Source of the DNA: JAZNQN01 sp045590195
Lineage (GTDB): Bacteria; Bacillota; Clostridia; UMGS1883; UMGS1540
Direction: 5' to 3'
Assembly: GCA_045590195.1 (NCBI GenBank)
Contig: JAZNQN010000013.1
Coordinates: 1-57,392, forward strand
Length of the DNA: 57,392 bases
The notes below the pieces were generated by a model. It made no database searches. It was given only the letters and a program-made list of their open reading frames with translations, and was not told the origin of the DNA. Shown here one piece after another: positions 7,809 through 16,331 of this stretch (within the stretch, counting starts at the first letter, position 1; each line of letters starts with the position of its first letter). The translations under genes and the position numbers were made by a program.

Positions 7809-7821
7809 AGAGGAAAAATTA

Positions 7822-8547
7822 ATGAAAAACTCAAAACTATTAAAAATGATCACTTTGGCAATGATGGTAGCGCTTGGCGTTGTAATTTCGCCTATACTGC
7901 GAATTGAGGGTATGTGCCCGATGGCACATCTTATTAACATTGTGTGCTCGGTACTTTTGGGGCCGTGGTATTCTCTTTCTTGTGCGGCACTTATTGCAAC
8001 AATCAGAATGGCAACTATGGGAATTCCACCAATAGCCTTTACAGGTGCAATTTTTGGCGCATTTTTGTCAGGAGTTTTTTACCGTTTGTCAAAAGGAAAA
8101 ATTTTGTTTGCAGTAATCGGCGAAGTTATAGGTACTGGAATTATCGGTGCAATCATATCATATCCCGTAATGGAAATTTTCTGGGGAAAAGAAGGGCTTT
8201 CGTGGCTTTTTTATGTTCCATCGTTTATATGTGGAACACTTATCGGAGGAAGCATTGCGTATTTGCTGCTGAGAAAGCTTTCTTTAAACGGTGCTTTGGC
8301 ACAAATTCAATCAAGGCTCAATATGCCGTCATACACCGAAAAAAGCACTGTTTTAACCGATTCATTCACAATAGCCGCATTTGGCGTTATATTTTACCTT
8401 ATAACCAAAATCCTCACTATGATTTTCAAACTTACCTCGCCACTGTGGGGTTATATTGCAAACGGATTTATAATAGTTTTCGTTGCCGGCGCGGTTATTT
8501 ATTATATTTACAGGAGAAATTTTTATGGAAAGGAAAAATCTGTCTGA
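7822..8547 (+). CDS. thiW: Thiazole ECF transporter S component ThiW, extended
   Basis: The protein has 241 residues from the ATG at 7822, which follows AAGAGGAAAAATTA. The N-terminal 165 residues form five to six membrane helices and match ThiW, the substrate-binding subunit of an energy-coupling-factor transporter thought to import hydroxyethylthiazole. The position directly before thiM and under thiamin riboswitch control supports this. ThiW proteins are usually about 160-170 residues; here about 75 further residues add two helices (near 185-205 and 213-235). The ECF energising module (EcfA/EcfT) is not in the window and would be shared from elsewhere. Confidence 0.85.
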   Translation: MKNSKLLKMITLAMMVALGVVISPILRIEGMCPMAHLINIVCSVLLGPWYSLSCAALIATIRMATMGIPPIAFTGAIFGAFLSGVFYRLSKGKILFAVIGEVIGTGIIGAIISYPVMEIFWGKEGLSWLFYVPSFICGTLIGGSIAYLLLRKLSLNGALAQIQSRLNMPSYTEKSTVLTDSFTIAAFGVIFYLITKILTMIFKLTSPLWGYIANGFIIVFVAGAVIYYIYRRNFYGKEKSV

Positions 8548-9331
8548 AATCAGGAAAGAACTTGGTGAATTAAAACCTATAATCCACTGTATAACTAATC
8601 CTATTTCAATAAATCAATGTGCAAACGCTATTCTTTCCCTGGGTGCCCGTCCTACTATGGCGGAGCACCCTAAGGAAGTAAAAAAAATAACTTTGTCTGC
8701 TTCCGCACTGCTTATTAACCTTGGAAACATAACCGATGCAAGAAAAAAATCATTTAATATTTCAGCTGAGGTGGCAAGTAAAAGAAGAATCCCAATTGTT
8801 ATTGATTTGGTTGGTATATCTGGGTCAGAATACCGAAGAAAACTTGCAAAAAAGCTCATTAGAAAAAATATGGCGATAATTAAAGGCAACTATTCTGAAA
8901 TTTTTTCTTTTTGCAATTCAAAATACCACTATGCAGGTGTCGATTGTGACAAAGCATTAACCGCTGAGAAAATAATTAACTGCGCGGCAAACCTTGCCAA
9001 AAAAGAAAAGTGCGTTGTGCTTGCAAGTGGAAAAAGTGACATTGTAACAGACGGCAAAAATGTATGCATTATAAATAACGGCTGCAGTCAACTTGCCGCT
9101 GTTACGGGAACAGGATGTATGCTTGGCGCAATTTGTGCAACATTTTTATCAGTTGCGAGTGCATTTGAAAGCGCAACTTTAGCTTGTACTTTGCTCGGAA
9201 TTTGCGGAGAAAAGGCCGAAACAAATAACGGGAACGGCACATTTTTGTTAAATCTTTTGGATAATTTATCAAAAACAAATGAAGAAGGATTTAAAGAGAA
9301 AGTTGAGGTAAGAAGCATTGAAGAATTTTAA
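8525..9331 (+). CDS. thiM: Hydroxyethylthiazole kinase
   Basis: The protein has 268 residues from the ATG at 8525, with AGGAG at 8512-8516; it overlaps the end of thiW by 23 bases. ThiM phosphorylates 4-methyl-5-(2-hydroxyethyl)thiazole for thiamin salvage. It shows the N-terminal HCITNPISINQCAN segment, GARPTMAEHP, and the anion-hole/catalytic loop TGTGCMLGA near residue 195. Length fits the family. It acts on the thiazole imported by ThiW, feeding ThiE. Confidence 0.96.
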   Translation: MERKNLSEIRKELGELKPIIHCITNPISINQCANAILSLGARPTMAEHPKEVKKITLSASALLINLGNITDARKKSFNISAEVASKRRIPIVIDLVGISGSEYRRKLAKKLIRKNMAIIKGNYSEIFSFCNSKYHYAGVDCDKALTAEKIINCAANLAKKEKCVVLASGKSDIVTDGKNVCIINNGCSQLAAVTGTGCMLGAICATFLSVASAFESATLACTLLGICGEKAETNNGNGTFLLNLLDNLSKTNEEGFKEKVEVRSIEEF

Positions 9332-9947
9332 GGGCATTTATTTTATTACTGATAGCAGTAATATGTGTGAAGAAAAATTTTTAAACAAGATTGAAAGTGC
9401 AATTAAGGGTGGCATTTCGCTTTTGCAACTTCGAGAAAAAGAAAAAACTACACGAGAGTACATTTGCCTTGCGAAAAAAGTTCACAATATTTCTGAAAGG
9501 TATGGTGTTCCCCTCATAATAGATGACAGGGTAGATGTTATGCTGGCATCAGGTGCAGAAGGAGTTCATCTTGGAGGCGACGATATGACCATTGCCGATG
9601 CAAGAAAAATTATTGGAAACAAAAAAATAATTGGTGCTACAACCAAAACAGTAGAAAGTGCTAAATCTGCCTGCGAAAACGGAGCAAACTATCTTGGGGT
9701 TGGAGCAATTTTTCCTACTACAACAAAGGTTAAAACTATTCTGACTTCTGTTGAAACATTGAAAGAAATTTGTGAAAATGTTCCACTTTCCGTGTTTGCC
9801 ATAGGCGGACTTAATGCAGAAAATATTGATGTGTTAAAGGGTGCAAATATTGCAGGTATTTGCGCCGTGTCTGCGATAATGAAAAGCGAAAATCCGGAGG
9901 GAGAAGTTTTAAAATTAAAAAATAAACTGGAGATGATTTTAAAATGA
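9318..9947 (+). CDS. thiE: Thiamin phosphate synthase
   Basis: The protein has 209 residues. ThiE joins HMP-pyrophosphate and thiazole phosphate to thiamin phosphate in the cytoplasm. The TIM-barrel signature motifs are seen: LLQLREKEK, the IIDDRVDVMLASGAEGVHLG region, IIGATTKT, and FAIGGLNAENI. The start is a TTG at 9318 overlapping thiM by 14 bases; TTGAGGTA upstream is a suitable ribosome site and no ATG fits. It overlaps thiD by 4 bases. Confidence 0.95.
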   Translation: MKNFKGIYFITDSSNMCEEKFLNKIESAIKGGISLLQLREKEKTTREYICLAKKVHNISERYGVPLIIDDRVDVMLASGAEGVHLGGDDMTIADARKIIGNKKIIGATTKTVESAKSACENGANYLGVGAIFPTTTKVKTILTSVETLKEICENVPLSVFAIGGLNAENIDVLKGANIAGICAVSAIMKSENPEGEVLKLKNKLEMILK

Positions 9948-10723
9948 AAACAGTTTTAACAATTGCCGGAAGCGACTGCAGTGGCGGAGCAGGAATTCAG
10001 GCAGACATAAAGGCAATTTCTGCAAATGGTGCATTTGCAATGAGCGCAATTACTGCACTTACAGCTCAAAACACTCTTGGAGTATCAGAAATAGTTGAAG
10101 TGTCGCCTGAATTTGTTTCAAAGCAGATAGATGCAGTTTTTGAAGATATCCGTCCCGATGCAGTTAAAATAGGAATGGTTTCCTCAAGTGAAATTGTTGA
10201 AGCAATTAGTAGTAGACTTATATTTCATAAAGCCGATAATATAGTTTTAGACCCGGTAATGGTTGCAACCAGCGGAGCGGATTTAATGAAAAATAACACA
10301 GTAAAAGCTTTGGCAGAAAAACTAATTCCTATATGCGATTTAATTACACCAAACTTTTCCGAGGCAGAAGTATTATCAGAAATTACGATTAAAAATGAAG
10401 AAGATATGATGAAAGCTGCTGAAAAACTTTTCGAAAAATATAATGTCAATGTTTTATTAAAAGGTGGACATAGTAATAATAATGCCAATGATTTGTTTTA
10501 TAGCAAAACGAAAATTATTTGGTTTTCCGGCGAAAAAATAGATAATCCGAATACACACGGAACAGGGTGTACGCTTTCAAGTGCAATTGCGGCAAATCTT
10601 GCAAAAGGGTATGAAATTGAAAAAGCAATAGAACTTGCTAAAGACTACTTAACGGGTGCAATTAAGTCAGGACTTAATCTCGGTAAAGGAAGAGGACCAT
10701 TAAATCATTTTTTTAATAAATAA
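9944..10723 (+). CDS. thiD: Hydroxymethylpyrimidine (phosphate) kinase
   Basis: The protein has 259 residues. ThiD phosphorylates HMP and then HMP-P, giving the pyrimidine half of thiamin. The ribokinase-like motifs are clear: TIAGSDCSGGAGIQADIK at residues 5-22, LDPVMVATSG, LITPNFSEAE, LLKGGH and the catalytic HGTGCTLSSAIA loop. ATGA overlap with thiE. With thiM and thiE it completes salvage from both halves; the de novo genes thiC, thiG and thiH are not present in this window. Confidence 0.95.
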   Translation: MKTVLTIAGSDCSGGAGIQADIKAISANGAFAMSAITALTAQNTLGVSEIVEVSPEFVSKQIDAVFEDIRPDAVKIGMVSSSEIVEAISSRLIFHKADNIVLDPVMVATSGADLMKNNTVKALAEKLIPICDLITPNFSEAEVLSEITIKNEEDMMKAAEKLFEKYNVNVLLKGGHSNNNANDLFYSKTKIIWFSGEKIDNPNTHGTGCTLSSAIAANLAKGYEIEKAIELAKDYLTGAIKSGLNLGKGRGPLNHFFNK

Positions 10724-10744
10724 AAAGCGGTATTACCGCTTTTT
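10722..10744. terminator. Bidirectional terminator between thiD and the flavodoxin gene
   Basis: A perfect 10-bp stem AAAAAGCGGT/ACCGCTTTTT with a 3-base loop has A/T tracts on both sides. It overlaps the thiD stop and the end of the convergent flavodoxin gene. Confidence 0.92.
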
Positions 10745-11270
10745 ATTCTTTTATATATTTGATTAAATCATAAATTGCACTTTTATCGGAAAAATCCCCA
10801 TTTGCATCGCAAAGAGTAACAAGCAGCTTTTCCATTTCGCTTGGATTTTCTTTTCCGCTCATAAGCTTTTTAAGGGCTTTAATTGCCGTTTTGTGAGGAA
10901 GAGATAATTCATCAAGAATCATTTTGCCGAGGAAATTAAAAACTTTAATTTTTTCAAGCATTTCCGGTTTAAAGTTTTTGTTTATTACAAGTTTATCGTA
11001 GTAATCACGGCAATCAAGCGGTGTAATTCCTGTTGAAAATACTGCTATTTTTTTTCCTTCAAGCTTATTTAAGTTCTTGGTAATAAGGGAAACACCGGCT
11101 ATTACTTCTGCATATAAACCGCCGCCATAAATAATATTGTCATATGTAGAAAGTTCATCAATTTTTATATTTTTAGCATCAACTGCATTGCATCCAAGCT
11201 CAGAAGCAATCCACTGGGCATATTGCTTTGTTGAGCCGTATTTAGATTTATATATTACTATTGAATTCAT
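10743..11270 (-). CDS. Flavodoxin-domain protein
   Basis: The protein has 175 residues. The N-terminal FMN phosphate-binding loop YKSKYGSTKQYA (residues 7-18) and the later IIYGGGLYAE and AVFSTG segments are those of the flavodoxin_5 type, related to HemG-like protoporphyrinogen oxidase. With no haem genes around, the electron partner is unknown. It overlaps nothing and lies one base after dus on the same strand, so it is probably co-transcribed with it. Confidence 0.8.
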   Translation of the reverse strand: MNSIVIYKSKYGSTKQYAQWIASELGCNAVDAKNIKIDELSTYDNIIYGGGLYAEVIAGVSLITKNLNKLEGKKIAVFSTGITPLDCRDYYDKLVINKNFKPEMLEKIKVFNFLGKMILDELSLPHKTAIKALKKLMSGKENPSEMEKLLVTLCDANGDFSDKSAIYDLIKYIKE

Positions 11271-11271
11271 T

Positions 11272-12201
11272 TTATGCCTCCTTTAAATCTGGCAAAGCTT
11301 CAAGTGCAGAAACAAACTGCGAAAGCTTTGTTGCCTTTTTAATATTTTTAAGTATTTTTTTCTCCTTAGGGTAATTTTGAATCATATACATCCATATTTC
11401 CTTTATCTTGTGAAGAGTAAAAGTATCGCTTGATAAAATTTTACTGTAATTTTGAATAAGTTTTTCAGTAAATATCAAAAGCTCCTCAGTTGTAATTTTA
11501 TTTCCACTGGTAATTTCCCTGAAAATTGCAGGGTTTTTTACAGCTCCTCTGCCAATCATAATATCAGAATTCGGAAACTTTTCGGAAATAATATTAAAGT
11601 CTGACACAGTAAAAATATCTCCGTTATAACAAAGCGGAATGTCAGTATTATTATATGCGTAAGAAAAGGCGTTAATGTCTGCAATACCACCATAGTACTG
11701 CTCTCTCGTTCTCGGATGTACGATGAGTTTTGAAAGTGGGTACTTATTATAAATTGTTAAAATCTCTTCAAATTCGTCGGCGCTGTAGTAGCCTATTCTT
11801 GTTTTTACAGAAATTTTCAAGTTACTTTTTTCAAAAATTTCACAGAGAAAACTGTCAATACTGTCTGGGTTTAATAAAAATCCGGAACCTCGGCCTTTTT
11901 TAACAACAGTAGAAGCGGGGCAGCCGATGTTTATATTGATTTCATCATACCCAAGCGGTTTTATTTTATCTGCAAACTTTAAAAATGAATCTGCACAATT
12001 TGTTAAAACCTGAACTTTAAGATTTATATTACTGTTTACTTCCGGCAGTATATCACGCATACCTTTTTTACTAACCTTTTCCTGGTCGCTCGGATTTATA
12101 AATGGGGAATAGTAAGCGTCGCATTCCGGGAACATTTCAAAATGCGTATTTCTGTATGTAGCCGTGGTTATTCCTTCAAGAGGGGCAAAATAAAGTTTCA
12201 T
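11272..12201 (-). CDS. dus: tRNA-dihydrouridine synthase
   Basis: The protein has 309 residues. Dus enzymes use FMN and NADPH to reduce uridines in the tRNA D-loop. It starts with the family's APLEGIT segment, then QVLTN, the catalytic Cys94 in NIGCPAS, KTRIGY, HPRTREQYYGG and the FMN-phosphate segment IMIGRGA. The ribosome site GGAGG lies inside the last codons of an rlmD-like remnant that ends just upstream, showing that this gene was once translationally coupled to an rlmD gene. Confidence 0.92.
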   Translation of the reverse strand: MKLYFAPLEGITTATYRNTHFEMFPECDAYYSPFINPSDQEKVSKKGMRDILPEVNSNINLKVQVLTNCADSFLKFADKIKPLGYDEININIGCPASTVVKKGRGSGFLLNPDSIDSFLCEIFEKSNLKISVKTRIGYYSADEFEEILTIYNKYPLSKLIVHPRTREQYYGGIADINAFSYAYNNTDIPLCYNGDIFTVSDFNIISEKFPNSDIMIGRGAVKNPAIFREITSGNKITTEELLIFTEKLIQNYSKILSSDTFTLHKIKEIWMYMIQNYPKEKKILKNIKKATKLSQFVSALEALPDLKEA

Positions 12202-12276
12202 TCAGGCCTCCGAATTTTGTTTAATCTTTGTTAGAAGCGCTACAGATTCAACATGATTTTTGTTTTCCCAACTTGG
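12202..12276 (-). pseudogene. Remnant 3' end of an rlmD/TrmA-type methyltransferase gene
   Basis: Between stops, the minus strand encodes a 24-residue peptide whose second half, NHVESVALLTKIKQ, matches the end of 23S rRNA uracil methyltransferases. The intact rlmD at 13847-15475 has HVESVALLSRLK at residues 441-452. Similarity begins exactly at the His codon (12255) and the bases before it show none. The peptide ends at TGA (12202-12204), abutting the dus ATG. No start codon or catalytic domain remains. It looks like a displaced native gene end left by integration at the rlmD hotspot. Confidence 0.7.
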
Positions 12277-12289
12277 TCAACTCAATTCA

Positions 12290-12967
12290 CTAAAAATAAA
12301 TTTCTTCGTCCGTGTCTAAACATAATACTCCAAGTTGTCCACCAAATCCTAAGCCACAATCAACATTTATTGTGTCTGCACCTCTGTATATTACATCAGG
12401 GGTAGCACCATCAATAAATCGTGTAGGAAGATGTCCGCATATAATTGTTGTATCCTCATAATGAATTTCATTATAATCGTGAGGACCAAATAAAAGTTCG
12501 CTTTCCTCATAATACTCGATTGGCAATCCATCAAAATCAGGAAGCCCTGCGTGTACCAGTATGTAGTTTTTGCCATTTATGTTTACTTCCTCATAAAGCG
12601 GAAGACTTTTTATAAAGTCTATTATAGCATTCTGTTCGCCTCTATCAAGTTTGGAAAAATCAATTAGGGTTTGCTTCTGACCAATTTGAGAAATTTTAAG
12701 TTCTTCATCGATAATACTCTGTATCTCATTTTCGTTACCGAAACTGAAAAGGATATTTTCGAAAATCTCCAACATCATCAATTCGTGATTTCCCTTGACA
12801 AGAACAACACTATCTCTCTTCATAATATCTTGAATAATTTTTATTCCGTCACTACCTCTGTCAAGAACATCGCCTATTATGTATAACTTATCGCCGCTCA
12901 CCAAAAGCGAAACAGCATCTAAATATTCCGAATAAAATCCGTGAATATCACTGCAAACATAAACCAT
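12290..12967 (-). CDS. PPP-type metallophosphoesterase
   Basis: The protein has 225 residues from the ATG at 12967, which has AAGGGTGA 6 bases upstream; an alternative GTG at 12976 adds three residues. The metal-site motifs are complete: DIHG (7-10), GDVLDRG (32-38), GNHE (59-62), a later HAG and GH. This is the serine/threonine phosphatase or diadenosine-tetraphosphatase (PrpE/ApaH) fold, so substrates could be phosphoproteins or nucleotides. It begins 5 bases after the nuclease gene's stop and forms a two-gene unit with it, located between two copies of an rlmD 3' end. Confidence 0.85.
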   Translation of the reverse strand: MVYVCSDIHGFYSEYLDAVSLLVSGDKLYIIGDVLDRGSDGIKIIQDIMKRDSVVLVKGNHELMMLEIFENILFSFGNENEIQSIIDEELKISQIGQKQTLIDFSKLDRGEQNAIIDFIKSLPLYEEVNINGKNYILVHAGLPDFDGLPIEYYEESELLFGPHDYNEIHYEDTTIICGHLPTRFIDGATPDVIYRGADTINVDCGLGFGGQLGVLCLDTDEEIYF

Positions 12968-12972
12968 AAAAT

Positions 12973-13773
12973 TCACCCTTTTCTACATTCGTCACACATA
13001 TCGGGTATAGAATATCCATTAATTGGATAGGTTTTACCGCATTTGGGACAAATGAATTCTTCTTTAAATATCTCCGTACGCAATCCCAAATGGTCGCTGG
13101 TGGTTTTAATGGGCTTCGTGTTGTAATGATAGTCTCTTTCTAGTGTTTTAGAAATCAAAGCATAATCCAAACGCTTTCCATTCCATGTAGGATGTTTTTT
13201 ATAATCAGTATCAATCATCTTCTTGTAAATCTGTTTGAATTCATCAATACAAGTTGTTGTTTCCCCATCAATATCTGAGTTCATATCTCCTCCAACAAAA
13301 AGATATGCATCAGGGTTACTTGATACGTAATCGCATGCGGATTCAAGCATGCTTTTCTTTCTAATTTCGGGAGAATTACACGTTTGCGGAACATACATAA
13401 ACAAAGTTTTTAAAATTTCTGTATCATCAATATTTAAATCAACACAAATATATCTAAAATTAAGCATATTTGTTAATTTAAATTGTTTATCTACTGCCAC
13501 TTTATTTCGTTTTATTGCTAAAACGCATGAAGCATATAATTTATTATTATTCTTATCATTTGCTGTCATTAAAACTGGTTCAATGAATTCATAATCACCA
13601 AATAATTTATGTGTGACATTATACATTTGCTGATAATAAAACTCTGTAAGGAATATAATATCTGGATTTTTCTCTTTTATTCTTTTTATTAAGTCTTCAT
13701 AATCAGATATGCTCCATTTCCCCTCGAATAAATTTCTGCCGCACACATTTTGTTGTACAATTACTAATTCCAT
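12973..13773 (-). CDS. Endonuclease/exonuclease/phosphatase-family protein with zinc ribbon
   Basis: The protein has 266 residues from the ATG at 13773; an upstream in-frame ATG at 13815 would add a basic 14-residue stretch. EEP-fold residues are seen: Asn9 (QQNV), Glu44 (FLTEF), GGDMNSD with the catalytic Asp/Asn, and SDHLGLR with the catalytic His. The last 30 residues form a CPKC...CDEC zinc ribbon, which is unusual for the family and suggests nucleic-acid or protein binding. Members are DNases, phosphodiesterases or lipid phosphatases; the substrate cannot be read. It is paired with the downstream phosphoesterase. Confidence 0.8.
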   Translation of the reverse strand: MELVIVQQNVCGRNLFEGKWSISDYEDLIKRIKEKNPDIIFLTEFYYQQMYNVTHKLFGDYEFIEPVLMTANDKNNNKLYASCVLAIKRNKVAVDKQFKLTNMLNFRYICVDLNIDDTEILKTLFMYVPQTCNSPEIRKKSMLESACDYVSSNPDAYLFVGGDMNSDIDGETTTCIDEFKQIYKKMIDTDYKKHPTWNGKRLDYALISKTLERDYHYNTKPIKTTSDHLGLRTEIFKEEFICPKCGKTYPINGYSIPDMCDECRKG

Positions 13774-13846
13774 CCTATCTCGCCTTCTTTTTAAATAATA
13801 CATGCCAATACTCATTTCTTACAGAAACTTTACTCAATAATAAAAT

Positions 13847-15475
13847 TTACACCATCTTAAAGTGTTTTAGTGCATCCTTAATTACCTTTTCTTTTTCGAG
13901 TGGACAAATCGGAACTTTTGTTCCTTTCTTGCTTGTGTTATAATTTTTACCCATTGGCAGTCCGAGTTTTTGTTTAACCTGTGCAATATATAAACTCGAC
14001 ACCTTAAAGCCGTGTTTTCTAAAAATAAAATCCTTAATTTGTTGATAAGTTGCTTTTACCTCGGCAGATGTCAAATGCAAATCTTCTGATTTTAACTCAA
14101 CTTCGAGTACATCATCGGGTTTTAGTCGGGACAACAATGCCACGCTTTCAACGTGTGCCGTTTGCGGGAACATATCAAATGGAAAAACCTCATCTGCTTT
14201 ATAGCCGAGTGTTTCGAAATGCTTCATATCGCGGGCCAAAGTTGCGCAGTCACAAGAAACATAAACAATTTTTTCGGGAGAAAGCGAAGCGGCACAGTTT
14301 AAAACCTCTTTGTCGCAACCTTTTCTAGGAGGGTCTAAAACGATATAATCTGGTTTTATGCCCCTGTTTGCAAGTTTTAAAATTTCTTCTGCTGCATCTC
14401 CGGGATAGAATTCGACGTTTGCAATACCGTTTTTTTCAGCATTGAAATATGCATCATCGGTTGCCGCTTTAACAAATTCTATGCCATAAACTTTTTTTGC
14501 AGATTTAGCAATCAGAAGTGAAATTGTGCCAATACCACAGTAAAGGTCAAAAACAGTTTTGTTTTTTAAATCGCCTAAAAGCGAAATTGCCTTAGAATAT
14601 AAAATTTCAGTGGTGTACGAGTTAACCTGATAAAAAGAATGATGGTTAATTTTAAAGTTTGTGTCAAGTAAAGTGTCACAAATATACTCGTTGCCGTATA
14701 AAACGCGGTTTTTATCTCCGAGAATAACATTTGTTTTTTTACTGTTTATATTAATGATAATTGATTTAATGGAATTTGAAACCGCAAGAAGTCTTTCGCA
14801 TAAAATTTCTTCATATTTTATCTTTGGTTTTGCAGATACAACCGAAACCATTATTTCGCCGCTGAAAGCGGTTTTTCTGATATAGATGTGTCTTACAGTA
14901 CCTTTACAAGTTTCTTCGTTGTAGGGTAAAATATTAAATTCATCCATAAAAGAAGTAATTGTATTTATAAGCTTATTTACAATATTATCCTGAAGAAAGC
15001 ATCTACTGCTTTCAATAACTCTGTGTGAGTTTACCGCATAATATCCCCAAATTGCGCCACTTGCACCTGTCGAAACGGGAACGCTGACTTTGTTTCTGTA
15101 TTCGGTTGTTTTGGGAGAAGGGGAGGTATCATGAACAACAATATTATCAAATCCACCAATTTTTTTCATTGCATCCGAAACTTTAATTTTTTTAAGATTA
15201 AGTTGCTCATTATAGTTCATATGCATAAGGCTGCAACCGCCGCAACGAGGAAAACTTGAGCAGATAGGTTCCACTCGTTTTTTGGATGGAGTGATTACTT
15301 CAACAAGCTTACAAAAAGCGTAATTTTTAAGTTTTTTCAGTACCTTAACTTTAACAGTTTCACCAATAATTGTGGCAGGAATAAAAAGAGGGAATCCTTC
15401 ATATTTTGCAACTCCGTCACCACTGCTTGTATATCCTGTTATATTACAAATTATCTCGTCATTTTTGTTAATCAT
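13847..15475 (-). CDS. rlmD: 23S rRNA (uracil-5-)-methyltransferase RlmD with C-terminal extension
   Basis: The protein has 542 residues. It has an N-terminal TRAM domain (1-60) and an iron-sulfur cluster with CSSFPRCGGC near residues 72-81 and Cys159 later. The SAM-binding segment is FDLYCGIGTIS, followed by DPPRKG and the catalytic VSCDCATLARD. Family members are usually about 450 residues and stop soon after HVESVALL; here about 90 further residues follow (453-542), rich in charged residues and ending in an EKEKVIKDALKHF segment. The extension starts right at a known element-integration point, so it was probably supplied by an inserted element. Confidence 0.92.
   Translation of the reverse strand: MINKNDEIICNITGYTSSGDGVAKYEGFPLFIPATIIGETVKVKVLKKLKNYAFCKLVEVITPSKKRVEPICSSFPRCGGCSLMHMNYNEQLNLKKIKVSDAMKKIGGFDNIVVHDTSPSPKTTEYRNKVSVPVSTGASGAIWGYYAVNSHRVIESSRCFLQDNIVNKLINTITSFMDEFNILPYNEETCKGTVRHIYIRKTAFSGEIMVSVVSAKPKIKYEEILCERLLAVSNSIKSIIININSKKTNVILGDKNRVLYGNEYICDTLLDTNFKINHHSFYQVNSYTTEILYSKAISLLGDLKNKTVFDLYCGIGTISLLIAKSAKKVYGIEFVKAATDDAYFNAEKNGIANVEFYPGDAAEEILKLANRGIKPDYIVLDPPRKGCDKEVLNCAASLSPEKIVYVSCDCATLARDMKHFETLGYKADEVFPFDMFPQTAHVESVALLSRLKPDDVLEVELKSEDLHLTSAEVKATYQQIKDFIFRKHGFKVSSLYIAQVKQKLGLPMGKNYNTSKKGTKVPICPLEKEKVIKDALKHFKMV
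14138..14155 (-). other. Possible integration core in rlmD (left copy)
   Basis: These 18 bases encode HVESVA. The 3' part of rum/rlmD encoding this peptide is a documented integration site for conjugative elements in streptococci. The second copy is at 12238-12255 in the remnant; the two share 12 of 18 bases, including GTTGAA. Confidence 0.4.
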
Positions 15476-15476
15476 A

Positions 15477-16304
15477 TCAACCTCTGTCAGTATTTTTGTA
15501 TGAATTTGGTGTTACACCACAATAATTTTTGAAAATCTTGGTAAAATAGGACGGACTTTCAAAGCCGCACATTCCCGAAATTTCGGAAACCGAAAATTCA
15601 CCCGAGGATAAAAGATTTCGTGCATGCTCGCATCTTACATTATTGATGTATTTTACTGCAGTAATTCCTGTAACTTCGCTAAAAGTCCTGCAAAAATAAT
15701 ATTTGCTCATATGGCAATGCTCTGAGATGTCGTCAAGCGTTATGTCAGACTGAAAGTTTTCGCGAATATATGTAATCGCTTTTTTTATTATTTCAATCTG
15801 ATTATTTCTGCTATTTCTAAATATACTGCTTACATCTTGCGAGTAATTTGAATAAAGCTTTGAAAGAATTATATAAACATACCCCAAAGTTTCCTGTAAA
15901 TTAAACGGGTTACTTTCGTTTATAGAATTAATTATGCAGTTATATAAAGAAATAATTTCCGGGTCATCAGGCATTATGGATAATTGCTTGTCATTTATGG
16001 GAAAGCCTGATTTTTCAATAAAGTTTTTATCAATTATCAGGCAGTAATAATTACACTTTTTGCTATCACTTACAATAGTGTGAACGACATCGGAATTTAT
16101 TACAATAACATCTTCCGGCGAAGCTTTTATTTTTTCTTCATTCAAAATTAAAGTTGCATTACCATTTTTAAAATATAATATTTCTATTGCACCGTGCCAG
16201 TTTGGAAAATACGAAGAATTTTCATCTTGAACGCGCGTATCATAATGAAATATTATTGGAAATTTATCATCATATTTGTGGTGTTCGTATATCGGAAACT
16301 TCAT
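15477..16304 (-). CDS. AraC-family transcriptional regulator
   Basis: The protein has 275 residues. An N-terminal cupin-like sensing domain (about 15-145, with PNWHGAIEILYF) is followed by the two helix-turn-helix motifs (about 175-272: ITLDDISEHCHMSKYYFCRTF and VSEISGMCGFESPSYFTKIFK). Regulators of this type often respond to sugars. The target operon is not evident; the divergent ECF sigma gene is adjacent, and rlmD begins one base downstream on the same strand. GGAGG precedes the ATG. Its own promoter contains a palindrome. Confidence 0.9.
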   Translation of the reverse strand: MKFPIYEHHKYDDKFPIIFHYDTRVQDENSSYFPNWHGAIEILYFKNGNATLILNEEKIKASPEDVIVINSDVVHTIVSDSKKCNYYCLIIDKNFIEKSGFPINDKQLSIMPDDPEIISLYNCIINSINESNPFNLQETLGYVYIILSKLYSNYSQDVSSIFRNSRNNQIEIIKKAITYIRENFQSDITLDDISEHCHMSKYYFCRTFSEVTGITAVKYINNVRCEHARNLLSSGEFSVSEISGMCGFESPSYFTKIFKNYCGVTPNSYKNTDRG

Positions 16305-16331
16305 AATTCCTCCAAATAAATTTATTTAAAT

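Noticed and set aside
7572..7940. 122-residue minus-strand frame across the thiamin leader
   Set aside because: It is antisense to a canonical TPP riboswitch and its terminator.
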